64,000 nt of DNA. Origin: Isoetes taiwanensis (Eukaryota > Streptophyta > Lycopodiopsida > Isoetales > Isoetaceae). The stretch spans positions 690,039 through 754,038 of the forward strand of contig JAJEKV010000141.1 in the NCBI GenBank assembly GCA_021234155.1, given 5' to 3'. Below are positions 12,142-22,308 of this stretch, in pieces. The notes under the pieces were generated by a model. It was not told the origin of the DNA and ran no database searches. It was given only the letters and a program-made list of their open reading frames with translations. The stretch's first letter is position 1; each line of letters begins with the position of its first letter. The position numbers were made by a program, and so were the translations under genes.

Positions 12142-12478
12142 CTCTTCCTTATATTGAAATTACGTATGGAGACCCAAAAGCCTGGTCTCGACATGGTTTG
12201 CAATTCCTCGGTCAACAGTTACCGGATTGTGTGCATTGCATCCTCGTCTATGACATTTTTAGAACGAGCACATGTATCTCATTTCCAGGAGCAGCGAACA
12301 AATAAGTTGATTTCTGGATCGCTTTTGTTGACTTCAGATTGGGCATGTCAACAGCATCCCCCCTTGCCGCGTGCTTGGTGCTACTAGATGATGCAATCTG
12401 CACTATCGCACTAGTTAATGGGATCCGAAAGGAACGAGGACAAGCAATAGATAAAATTGGTTGCTTCCTTTTGTAAAT
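12142..12478 (+). pseudogene. unidentified coding-like segment
   Basis: One plus-strand frame reads like protein from about 12142 to a TAA at 12476, with a single internal TAA near 12304. Segments include SLPYIEITYGDPKAW, FLGQQLPDCVHCILVYDIFR and, after the stop, AACLVLLDDAICTIALVNGI followed by RKERGQAIDKIG. I do not recognise the family. Position inside the 11.1-17.9 kb element suggests another captured gene fragment. Confidence 0.35.
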
Positions 12479-12683
12479 CGCTCTTACTTATCTAATTCTC
12501 ATCATCAAGCATAGATCTTCTTCCCTCTAGTTTGATTTTGTAATCGGATTTGTTCTACCCGTTCTTTTCTTCTTTGTTTTTAGCATTCCAGAGTTGTCTT
12601 TTCTCTGTCGCCTTTTGTTCGGTTGCCTATTCACAGCATATGATGGTTTTATGAAACCTCGATTTGTGTTTAACAATTATACT

Positions 12684-12760
12684 TGGTTTAGCCTAGTGGT
12701 TAAAGGCTTTGACTCATATGTTGATGGTGAAGGTTCGAGTCTCCCAATCAACCGTATCCT
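12684..12760 (+). repeat. tRNA-like SINE head (A and B boxes)
   Basis: TAGCCTAGTGGTTAA at about 12689-12703 matches a tRNA A box, and GGTTCGAGTCTCC at 12732-12744 matches a B box, about 30 bp apart as in tRNA-derived SINEs. No acceptor stem closes, so it is not a functional tRNA gene. Confidence 0.55.
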
Positions 12761-12844
12761 TTAAAAATGATTTTATTCAACCGTCTTCCTTACAAATGAC
12801 TTCTTATTCCTTTTATTTATTTGCCACTACTATTAGTCCCGAGT

Positions 12845-12955
12845 GTTTTTTGGGTTGCCCCTAGGGGGGCAAACCCTTGTTTATGTGGGTTTTTGGCATA
12901 TCCTAGGTATATGCTAGAATATCCCTAGGATATGCTTATGACTGCTAAAAACCTC
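12845..12955 (-). repeat. ~95-bp repeat shared (inverted) with 39556-39638
   Basis: The reverse complement shares AGCATATACCTAG, ATATGCCA and GGGGCAACCCA with 39556-39638 in the same order. A hairpin (GGGTTGCCCC / GGGGGCAAACCC) sits at one end. Probably the terminus of a dispersed element. Confidence 0.6.
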
Positions 12956-13460
12956 CTATTTCCTGTAAATGCTCGGTCAGGTGGTAAAGAACTTCACGTC
13001 TTATTTCTTGAAGCCAACCGGGTAACTTGCAAGGCAGGGATCGGCGCTTCAATGCGATGAAGAATTAAGAACACATCTTGGTTCGAAAATGCTTTCTTTG
13101 GCCTGGTTAGAAGGAGTTATGAGCTAAAACAGAGGTATGGATCTCTTTGCAAACAACTTAGTTTTGCATCGTCAAGTAGGAATGTGGTTTTGCTGCCACA
13201 TTTTCTTAAATGGTATTAGATCTTGTTTTAATACGACTGCATTACGGTTGTTGTCTTGTCCGATTTCCACATAAGCAAGTCTTTGCTCTGAGTTTAGCAT
13301 CTGTCTTTGAAAGAAAATGCAAGAATTATCCCGTGCTATGCAAGCAAGCGGGACCTAATATGTACCGAACGCAGAGCATCGATGGGCACACCGTTGCTTG
13401 TGAAGAAAAATAAGATTGATTTTGGAAATGGAGCATATTTTTTTTATTGTTATTTGACCA

Positions 13461-13940
13461 GGTAATACAAAGAGTTATCTACCTACTGCATATGTTATTA
13501 TTAGGAAAGCTGGAGGTCTATGCATTGCTGATGAAGTGCAGACTGGTTTTGGTCGGACTGGGAAAACACAGGGTGTCATTCCAGATATTGTCACAATGGC
13601 AAAGGTTCCTTTTTCTTCTTTTTTTTCCAAAAGCTGCCAATAACATGGCTCTTTCTGCATATCAAAGTGTGGCCTTGTATATCTGCAATGATCTCTGTGG
13701 TGCTTTATAGGGTATAGGAAATGGGCTTCCTCTAGCAACAGTCTTGACCACTCCACGAAATTGCAGTTGTCCTTGCGCTAACGCCTACATTTCAATACTT
13801 ATGGTGGAAATCCGGTATGCTCGGCTTTGCGGGACATCTTTGTTACTTCTTGCCTTGGATAAAGAAAAGTGCCAGAACATTTGTCGCTGTTGGTGGTCAT
13901 CTTATCGATAGCCTACAAGACCTCCAGAACAAACATCACA
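13461..13940 (+). pseudogene. fragment of AGT2-type alanine:glyoxylate aminotransferase (class III)
   Basis: Two exons of a mitochondrial/peroxisomal-type class III aminotransferase (AGXT2/PYD4 family, PLP enzyme). Exon 1 (to 13604) reads [20 protein letters not shown] and [22 protein letters not shown] is the signature that holds the PLP-contacting Asp, and the PLP lysine follows in TMAKGIGNG. A GT-AG intron (13605-13710) separates it from exon 2, GIGNGLPLATVLTTP. After that frames shift: EIAVVLA, then RLHFNTYGGNPV, then VGGHLIDSLQDLQNKHH. At least two frameshifts make this dead. N-terminal and C-terminal exons are absent, so it is a captured fragment. Confidence 0.85.
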
Positions 13941-14359
13941 GTATGTCTCATCTCATCAGAAGTATGCTTGCATTTTCATTATCACGATAAGGGACATGAA
14001 ATATTTTATACATCATGAGTGATTCATATTAGATGCAGCAATAGAGAAGTTAATTGTGTCAAATAACATGCGCTTGCTTTTGTTTATAATGCTAAGAATG
14101 GTATCGTTGTGGTTTGTATATTGTTATATTAAGGATCCGCTGCTAGTGCGCTTATAGGGAATGTGAGGGGAAGAGGCTTGATGTTTGGGAGTTGAGCTTG
14201 TCGATGATAGGGAAACAAAGATGCCCGCAAAGGAGGAGACCATTCAAGTAAGACTAGACTAATGCCCGATAGACCTGCTCAAAAGTTGCAGCAGAGGCAC
14301 CCTCCTCAGGATTGTCATAGAAAGAGCAAAGGCTTCGTACCCGTAAAGGAAATGCAAGG

Positions 14360-14878
14360 TTGGATGTTAGGAAATCTGATGATACCAATTCGCGGCGCCT
14401 AGTGCTAAAACGCCTGTGGAAGAGAAGCAAGCGATCATCACTCACCGTTTCTAAGCCGTTGATTGCAAATTTGAAAATGAAGTCGTTAGATATGGCTTCT
14501 CCTATGCGTAACCATGCGGTGCAATGTGCTCAAGAAGCTCTTGAGAGTAATGATAGTAGCAAGCTGAACTACAAAAGAGTGGCTTCCCATATAAAAAAGG
14601 TGCTATTTATTTACCCTCTCCTTTCCTCATTATCTTAAACTTTTGCAACTTCAAAACCACTTGGACTCAACTTTGAAAAGTAGTCTTTTTAGATTTTTGC
14701 AACCTTTGAAACCCGGCGTGGTTTTCTCGATTGCTGATTATTCTTTGGATTTTGATAAGGTTTATGGTCCCGGGCTTGGCATTGCATTGTTGGCACAAGT
14801 TTTGGGTCATATGTAACCCATTCTATTGGGGGCTTTATATATTTTTCCATTGGAAAGGTTTCGATCTTTGCTCTTTAA
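14360..14878 (+). pseudogene. LC8-family dynein light chain, two-exon pseudogene
   Basis: Exon 1 (to 14599) ends MRNHAVQCAQEALESN, then YKRVASHIKK at a GT donor. Exon 2 (14748-14878) gives DFDKVYGP, then after a shift [20 protein letters not shown] and [13 protein letters not shown] and a stop. This is the dynein light chain fold that forms the target-binding groove (conserved WHCIVGxxFGSxVTH). Lesions: a two-base gain after YGP that breaks the frame, and no AG at the expected acceptor (TTCTTTG precedes the exon). Close to full length at the C-terminus, and the coding sequence is otherwise well preserved, so capture was probably recent. Confidence 0.85.
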
Positions 14879-16200
14879 AAGATCGATAGAAGTGGTGTAA
14901 CTGTCTTGAACCTTGCACCATCTAATTGCGTGGCCAATCCATCTTCCTCCAATTTCCAAGTATAATCTACTCAATACAGTCACGATGGCCACTTAATTAT
15001 TGTCTAACCTGTCGGATACTTCGTTTCTAACATCCTATACATGGTCTAACAGTTTCGATTCTCCCGCTTTAACAGGCTATATGTGTATCTTACAAAGGTA
15101 TTGACTAATATTTCTGGAAATTATGCAGAGGTACATTACTTGTCTTTCTTCTCTTCATTGTTTGTTTTCCTTTGTCCAATGAGATAAAAATTATGAAAGT
15201 AGATTCTAGATCCATCCTCCAATCACATACATAGAAAAAGACTTTCTTTTGAGTCAGTATTGGATTTTTGAGGGACACACGCATGCTCGAAGTTCTGAAA
15301 AGCAGTGGACTTCATTGTTTTTTTTAGAGATTGCTATAAAATTGTTTATCTCTGACCATTTTTGTTGCTACTCTCTAAGATCAACTTAATCAAGAAGAGA
15401 CGATATTGTACTTAATCTGTGTGATGGAATTTGACCAGAGCACTAAACTGGAAAGTTTACTACCTTTTGGAAAGAATGAATCGTACAGATGTGTGACAAT
15501 ATTACTGTTTTTAAGTTAGACAATGTCCTTAATCACAAGAAATGCGGTGGGTGGTGATAAGCTAATGGCACAGATTCAAATGCCATCTGAATAGAGAGTA
15601 TATATGGCTACCTTTGAATCCGTGAAAAGAAAGGGATAATTCTAAAAATCAGAGAAAAATGTTTATTGGATGTTACACAAATCTGTTATTCCTTACTTCT
15701 CAAATTATAGAAAATATAGTTAGAAGCATTTCTTCTAATTTGGTGCTTAATCCATTCTTGCCTGAACGTTCATCTAAGTTGGCATCAAGATTTAGAAATT
15801 TGCTTACTGAAAAGAAGCATCGGGCTTGCATTCTTTACTTTTGTTTTGCTATGTATGACTCTACCTTCTCACCTTCTTATCCTACACTAGGAAAGAACAT
15901 TCAAGCAAGTCCTTGTATTTTTTCATGTTTGCATGCTCTACGAGATCATTTAATGAAAATTATTGTTTCCTCAAACATTTCTCATTTAGTGAAATTAACT
16001 TTTGCACCACTTGCCTATACTTCTACTGAGAGTCAAGGAGGTATTTGAAATCTATGTCCCTAGGAAACACATAAGCAACATTGTATCAAAACTATTGACA
16101 CGATGGAACCCCAGGTCCTTGGATTTGTCGATCCATGGCCCAATAGTCTGATTATGATAAACTCTTCTTTCTTTATATTAGACCTCAATGTAATTCTTTC
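14879..16200. other. no gene recognised
   Basis: AT-rich sequence inside the 11.1-17.9 kb element. A 129-codon plus-strand frame at 15659-16048 has no recognisable motif and a composition like translated AT-rich DNA. I see nothing else here. Confidence 0.5.
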
Positions 16201-16214
16201 TATTGTCCCAAGCT

Positions 16215-16885
16215 CCACCTATTAGATGCTGAGATGCTTCTCAATTATCAATATTTCAGATACCAACGCACCAGCCAATAGTCCAGCGAAAGTTTTTGAA
16301 CCAAACAAAGTTCCCAAAATCGAAGGTGTTAACATAACCAACCATAGCCAATGCTACTTTGCCAACGCTTTGATGGTCATTGCTGAGAATCAACATGGAA
16401 GCATGGCCCCAACAATTAGCCCAACAAATTCCCTAGGCTGAATAACACCTATTAACACAGGCACCAAATAGGGCCAACACCACCAAAATAGCAAATCCAA
16501 TAGGGAATCCATAGTAGAAATACCAAAATAAATCCTAAATAAAGGAAAATTTACCAAATTAAATTCCAGTTGTATATAGTATTGTATCAAGCATTAATTA
16601 TTGTCCCTGTAGCTCCAATGGTATTCCTTGTAGCATCTAATGCATGTGTCCTCTCATGAATCTAGTGGCTCTTACAACCCATCTCAGCAATGCCATCAAC
16701 ATGGTCGACTAGACCATATGCATAGCATTCCAAAAGCAGCAATATCAATTCCATCCATAGAAGCTAACCTAAAGCTCAAGAAAATGTTATAGCAATGGCA
16801 AAAACTGGAATGATGATGTTATAGCCCAGAGCAAGTCCAAAATAAATGTCATTTGCAACACCAGTCTTGCAAGAGGCTGCAACAT
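16215..16885 (-). pseudogene. H+-translocating inorganic pyrophosphatase (type I V-PPase) fragment
   Basis: Minus-strand frames match the C-terminal half of the vacuolar proton pyrophosphatase, a multi-span membrane pump. In order: [20 protein letters not shown] then IPVFAIAI (16780-16880); GIDIAAFGML and VDGIAEM; ERTHALDATRNTIGATG; FAILVVLALFGACVNR; IQPREFVGLIVGAMLPC then FSAMTIKALAK (normally MLPYWFSAMTMKSVG); and LTPSILGTLFGSKTFAGLLAGALVSE. Several in-frame stops and frameshifts interrupt it. It runs antisense to the AGT2 and dynein fragments in the same element, so the pieces were not one transcript. Confidence 0.85.
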
Positions 16886-17183
16886 CCTAGACATGTTTGG
16901 AGAGGACAACTATTAGAGAAACCAACCATGGGTATACAATGCAGCTTGAGAGTTCAATTGAATATTATAAAATTAGTTGCCTTACTTGAAAATATCGGAT
17001 AAAGCAAAAAAAAAAAAGAAAAAAAAAAGGGGCCTGCCTTTTATGAATAAAAAATATATTAGCAATAAAAAGAGGGAAAAGGAGTAAATATATTTCAAAG
17101 ATGTGCAAAGTTCACCAATTCTTGACTTCTTTATACATGTCCAACCATGTTGACGAGGTTAAAGTGCTTGGCATGGCTATTAG

Positions 17184-17230
17184 CATTACAAGAAATTTAT
17201 CGCGGCGGCGAACACTCAACATTAGGGGGT
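17184..17230 (+). repeat. possible CACTA-type transposon terminus
   Basis: CATTACAAGAAATTTATCGC followed by GGCGGCG resembles the CACTACAAGAAA start of plant CACTA elements, with one change in the first five bases. No opposite terminus was found nearby. Confidence 0.3.
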
Positions 17231-17911
17231 TTGAGAGGTTCCATGAAGGGTATTAAACCTTAAAGAACGATAAATCTTAGACAATTCATTACTACTCCAT
17301 GAAATGGATGCCTGAGAAGACACGACTGAAGGTTGACATAAGAACATAGAGGCCCATTGATTGCCGCTGCTAATGGAGGGTGAAGCAATTGAATTTAATA
17401 ATGTTTCAAGACTTTAATTTTGGTTTGCTGACTGCAAACTACGCATATTCATGTCATTTAAAGGGTCAAATGGAGTGCTTTGATTGGCAAGGATGAACTA
17501 TTTGATTGCCAAATTACTTACATTAATTACTTGAATACAATCCTGGTCCGCTTATATTATTTTGCAGGTGGAATATCCATGTGAATGGTAAAACGTATTT
17601 TTATCTTCAACTGGCAAAGCTCTGGCATGTGTACTGCCACGTGTCTATAAGGTTGTTTTCAAGGATGCTGACAAGACATGTATTTCCATTCTCTGCTCTA
17701 TTAGACTTGTCCTTATGCTCCTTCAATACTTGTTCCATGTCGAGCACCAAAGATTTCTTCAGGCCAATTTCCATAAAGTCATGGTATCAAGTATTCTATT
17801 GTCTAGAAGTAGCAACGTGAATTGATTGTCAAAACATGACTTTGAACTATGATTTAAGCCACCTCACCCTCCGGCCATAGAGGGCAACCCTCCGTGCGCA
17901 GCACCTTGTTT

Positions 17912-19795
17912 GTTTAGTTGCCATTTAGATGTGTTTGCCATGATTTCTTTCTATTAGTTCCAAATTGTTCCTAGGGTTTAGTAGTTTTTAGTTCCCCCCC
18001 CGGGTTTAGCAATCTTCATATCTTGGCAATGACATCTTGGTATTGCTTTTTTCCTGATGCTCATTCAACATATGTCAACTTTATAGTGGCAATCACATCT
18101 TGCTCATCATCTTATAGGGCCGGTTTTCCCCCTACAGACGAGTCTCTCACCAAAATGCATGCGATTCGACACCGTCGGATCGCCATTTTGGGGAGAGACG
18201 AGGCTATATATATGTCTTTGGGTTCTTTCTCCATTATCGGCGTCTTCTCACAACAGTTTTTTTTGGGTCTTAGTTCCCTCCCTCCCCACCCTAAGTTGTT
18301 TGCATTCATGTTTTTTCATTTTGATTTGTGATTCCATATCGCGTGACTCGCGTGATCAGTCCCTCTATATTTGAGAGGTTATGATATGATGTTATGTCGC
18401 GTGGCTCGCGTGACCAGCCCCGTCTCTTATTGGAGGATTGTGATTTGTCATGGACCAGCCCCCTTGGGAGGCTTCGCCGAGCCGGCGTGATGGCTTCTAT
18501 TTTTTGAGTTAATTGCTTCTTTTTATTTGTTTCTTTTCAGGTCATCTCATCCTATGGCGACTTTGTTGAGTTACTTTTCTAACGTCTAATGCATTCTGTT
18601 TGTTTTCTTTTCTCCTAAGTTTTCAGGTGATCATGGCTATATATTTCTTGTGTTCGGCTCTCCCATTGAGTTTGAGATGCATCGTCCGAATTGCGACCTC
18701 CATCTCGTGCTTCCTCGATTTTTTCCTCAATGATATCAACTTTGACGGCCCGGGCTTTTCTTTGGGAGCCATCGGGCGAACGTTTATCATTAGGGTTTTC
18801 CTCGAAAACCCGAAAGAGCGGGGTTTTTCATCTCGGTGATAAACTTTCGCACGTTGCCTCCTATTAGCCTTTCTTACTTTACGTCGTCTTAAGGGGCCTG
18901 GGTTGTTCCTATGGCAGGTTCCCTTTATGATTATTAGTGGGTAGTTAGATCGAATCATTTTTTCAAAATGTTTATACACTATTGTGATGAAAGATATGTC
19001 TATCTATCCGGTTTTCCCCCTACAGACGAGTCTCTCACCAAAAAGGCACCTTTTTGTGAAAATGCAAACTACTTCCAATTTGAAAAATTGGAATAGCGAT
19101 GTATTCATTTGGAGGGTCTGCAAAAGCGTTTTTGCCAGGGCTCGAATTTAGTAGCCCACCGAACTGGGAAAAATGACGCCCACATTTGATATTACCGTAT
19201 TTCCAGATTATTTGAAGCCTATTTTCCGAATTTCTTTGGATTTTTTTTGCAAAAATGACCGGAAAAATGCTATAAATTTTTTTTATGTAAACAAATTTTT
19301 TGAAGGATGGCCGGATTTTTTGGGGAGAAACCTCCCTATTTTCGATCCATGATTTGTGCATGGAGACATCGTCGATTGTGTTGTGCTCTGCAGTGTAGGT
19401 AAAGTTATTCTCTATTCCTCTTGCATTCCTAGAGTCTAGCAATTTTAAAGTAGGATGAAGTGAAAGCGAGTTCTGTTATAGGTAAAAATGGCTAATTTCT
19501 GAGCAAGGTGCAGAGTGCTATAAGGGATACATCTGCTTATACTATAAAGGATCAGACTAGTTGACTAACTACTATCAAATAAGAACTACCTAGGTGACTA
19601 TGCTATTACATCTTGCCTTATAATCAGTTGCATATTCTGGAAAAAAAAACAAGATAGTCAGTCACAATTGAACAACAAGATCCTGGCAAATTTTATATTA
19701 TATACTGATGCAACTTCAGTGCTACCAAAACCCCATATACAATGTCATCATGGAGATCCTTGCCAACGATCACTAACATCCAAATCTTCGTTCCT
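17912..19795. other. intergenic; one 36-bp direct repeat pair
   Basis: No gene recognised. An identical 36-bp word starting CCGGTTTTCCCCCTACAGAC occurs at 18120-18155 and 19008-19043 in the same orientation, about 890 bp apart. CGCGTG-CTCGCGTGA words are repeated near 18340 and 18400. Confidence 0.6.
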
Positions 19796-21146
19796 TTATG
19801 CTTCAACCCTATATCTTCTTTTTTTATGTCGGGATGAAAGCAATCTAACTGCATCATCTTTCCTACCGCCTCTATAGTTTTGTGATTTTGATTGCTTTTG
19901 CTTGTGCGGCTCCTCTAGTTTTCTTTTAGACACTCTCATTTCTTGAGAGTTAGAATTATGCTTCGTATCTTTATGATGATCTTTACCATTCTTCACTTAC
20001 ACTCTCATCTACGCTGCTATGAGATGTTTTAGACCTTTTTCTTGCGCTTTTACTCTCCTGATGCCATCCATTTTCATTGACAGAATCAGAGTACCTAGAA
20101 ACACTGGACTTGGGATGCTTAAGATGCTCGATCCCAATGCCCTCTTTTGTTTTCTCTTTCTCTCTATACTCTCCTTTTCATTGTCTGAGTCTGAATATGT
20201 TGCACCATTTCTATACAGATCATAGTTTCTCCCTTTTGAAATTTTTCTATGAGCCTCTTCTTTGACATCCCTGCTGGAATTGTGCTTTTCATCAAGCTCA
20301 CCATAACCCCGAGATGTTCTCTGGGGTTTCGACCTCCTGATCCTGTTATCCCTTTTGGTATAATGGCTATGATGGGATTGGAAACTGATGCCTCCTTTGT
20401 TGCGACCATTCTCTTGCTGATCACATTTCCTTCTATTATCATGTTGATTGACATACTCTATCTTGTACCCAAATAAAATTTCCATTTTCAACTTCCAAGA
20501 TCTTGGGGGACGTGCATCTAATCCACCCAGTCATATTCACCTCCAAGATTCTGGAAGAGAAATTTGCAGGCTGTCCCATGTGAACAAACCTGCCACATGA
20601 CTAATTTAAATAAGTTTACTTGCATTACAATGATGTTAAGCAGAAATGGCACTTCATCTATCTTTGCTCATAACCGGGCCTTCCATATCTTGTGATGTGC
20701 TTTCATATATTCTCCACAAATTGCAATCTTCCACCTTGTAACACCAACGAATTCACAAGTTATCTGCAGCAGACAAATTAGTTTCTCGCAGACATGCAAT
20801 TTTTTTCTGAGAAATTGTTCTTAAGAAAATAGCCAAACATTCAAATCATACCTGTTTACCACCAAAAGACCTTACATTCATATATCTTTGAGCTTCTACT
20901 GTGGATCCCTCTTCTCGATAATGCACATATGCGTTGCCACGAAGATGGGCAGAACCATTTCTGCAAACCTTTTATTAAAGAAAGAAACGGACCACGTGAT
21001 TCAATAAATAAAATATGAGAAACTTATTGTAAGAATGTGTCCTTTCCATATTATGATCGCCTTGAAATTAATAAGCTCCCCAAACTTCAAAAATTCATAG
21101 TGCACATCCTCGTAAATTTTTTCATATTTCTCAGCCACTTCCTCGT
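19796..21146 (-). pseudogene. ZRSR2/U2AF35-related splicing factor, exons E-H (RRM, second CCCH finger, tail)
   Basis: Minus-strand continuation of the gene whose exons A-D lie at 38.2-39.4 kb. Exon E (21061-21146): [20 protein letters not shown] then KFGELINFK; its donor is GC instead of GT. Exon F (20852-20968): RRM segment [20 protein letters not shown] with good splice sites. Exon G (20689-20763): [20 protein letters not shown]; its donor reads AT. Exon H (from 20589): CSHGTACKFLFQNLGGEYDW, in which the last zinc ligand of the second CCCH finger is Phe instead of His. A TGG-to-TAG stop and a one-base loss follow, then FGYKIEYVN and an Arg/Lys/Ser-rich tail to about 19.8 kb. Proteins of this family help recognise the 3' splice site, mainly of U12-type introns. 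These lesions make this copy a pseudogene. Confidence 0.88.
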
Positions 21147-21254
21147 CTGTGGATTGTCAATCATCCAACAGGAAAAAGACATAAAATAAATGCCCTGAGT
21201 AATTGTTGAGGCTCATTCTGATCCATATCAAAATAAAGAAAACCTACACCTTGT

Positions 21255-21269
21255 CAAGGAACAAATGCT
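21255..21269. repeat. left flanking direct repeat of the 16.6-kb insert
   Basis: CAAGGAACAAATGCT, identical to 37893-37907. Allowing two mismatches the match extends seven bases further left. It looks like a target-site duplication in the intron of the ZRSR2-like gene. Confidence 0.7.
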
Positions 21270-22308
21270 TTGGTTCTCTTCTTATATAGAAGAGAACCAT
21301 TATTCTAGGGATAGGGACACCAGTTTTAGCGCCAACTCTCTTTTTGGACCCAAGCTTTTTTTGGCACAAGGCTGCTATAGCACAAGCTTTCTTTGGCTCT
21401 TTCTCCCATGAAAGCCTTGTGTCTTCCTGCATTCCTCATCGGCGTTTCCTTTGAGCTGAATCTTGTTGTTGTACGGAGTCCCCCTCTCCCCCCTCCTTTG
21501 ATATCTGGGTTGGGCTTTGTCACTATATATACTCTGTTGTTTGATATCTGGGTTGGGCTTTGTCATCTATATATACTCTGTTGCTTGCTTCTTTCCTTCA
21601 TCGGTGTTTCCTCTGAGCCTGAATTCTTTGTTGTGCAGAGTCCCCCCCTCCCTCCTCTGATATCTGGGTTGGGCTTTACATTGGCTGTTCCACTCTGTTA
21701 GGGCCAATTCTTTTTGGGTGGCCCCCTTTCTTTCTTGTGTATATTCTCTCCTGGGGATATTTTTGCAGTCGGACCTGGTGTATCTCTATATGTTTCTAAA
21801 TATCTCTATATGTGTTTCTCTCTATCTCGGCATACCAATGTAGCTTCCGGCAATTCTTGATAACTTCTCGATCCTGCTTTGTATATTCTCGTGTATATTC
21901 TCTCTTGTGTATACTCTCTCTCTCTCTCTTCCGGCGTAGCACTTGTCGCTTCTGGGTAGGCTCTAAAGGGTTCTTCTATTGGATGTGCCTATTTTCTCTT
22001 CCTTGTGTAGCTTTGTGGCTTGGCACTGAGGGGAAGACCCCCCCGGTCGGGCCTAGTGTATCTATATATTTTCTCTCTCGGTGTAGCAATGTCGCTTCCG
22101 AGGATTCTTTATAATTTCTCTATTCTGCTATTTTTTCTCATCAGATTCTTGTGCTCTACTTGCCTTTCGAGGATGATGCATGCTTGGCCATAGGGCTCCT
22201 AACCTTTTCACGTTAACCATTTGTGTGATTGTATTTTGCAGTTCGGCACGATCCTGTTTCTTGACACTGAGGTGATAGCCGATTTTCAACGGTTCCGAGG
22301 TGGTTGCG
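21270..22308 (+). repeat. left copy of the ~1.3-kb terminal repeat (first part)
   Basis: Begins with a near-palindrome (21271-21299) centred on TTATATA with arms GGTTCTCTTCT / AGAAGAGAACC, then about 200 bp nearly identical to 36570-36770. After that it is T- and C-rich with repeated 'TGTAGC..GTCGCTTCCGAGGATTCTTTATAAT'-type words that also occur at 37170-37250. It continues beyond the nested LTR element at 24326-24617. Confidence 0.6.

Larger units (their letters stand above)
11095..17911. mobile_element. 6.8-kb region bounded by hairpin-bearing inverted ends, carrying gene fragments
   Basis: Left end 11095-11142 and right end (reverse complement of 17864-17911) share ACAAGGTGCTGCGCAC, then one changed base, then GAGGGTTGCCCTC, then a looser match. 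Each end contains two small hairpins with 3-nt loops (GTGC-TGC-GCAC and GAGGG-TTG-CCCTC). The interior holds fragments of at least three unrelated nuclear genes, in both orientations, with intron remnants. This is what gene-capturing transposons (Pack-MULE or Helitron types) look like. I see no transposase and no convincing target-site duplication, so the class is open. Two independent small elements in opposite orientation would be the alternative. Confidence 0.5.

Noticed and set aside
18623-18979. 118-codon basic minus-strand ORF
   Set aside because: Arg/Lys bias follows from T-rich complement; no motif and no gene context.
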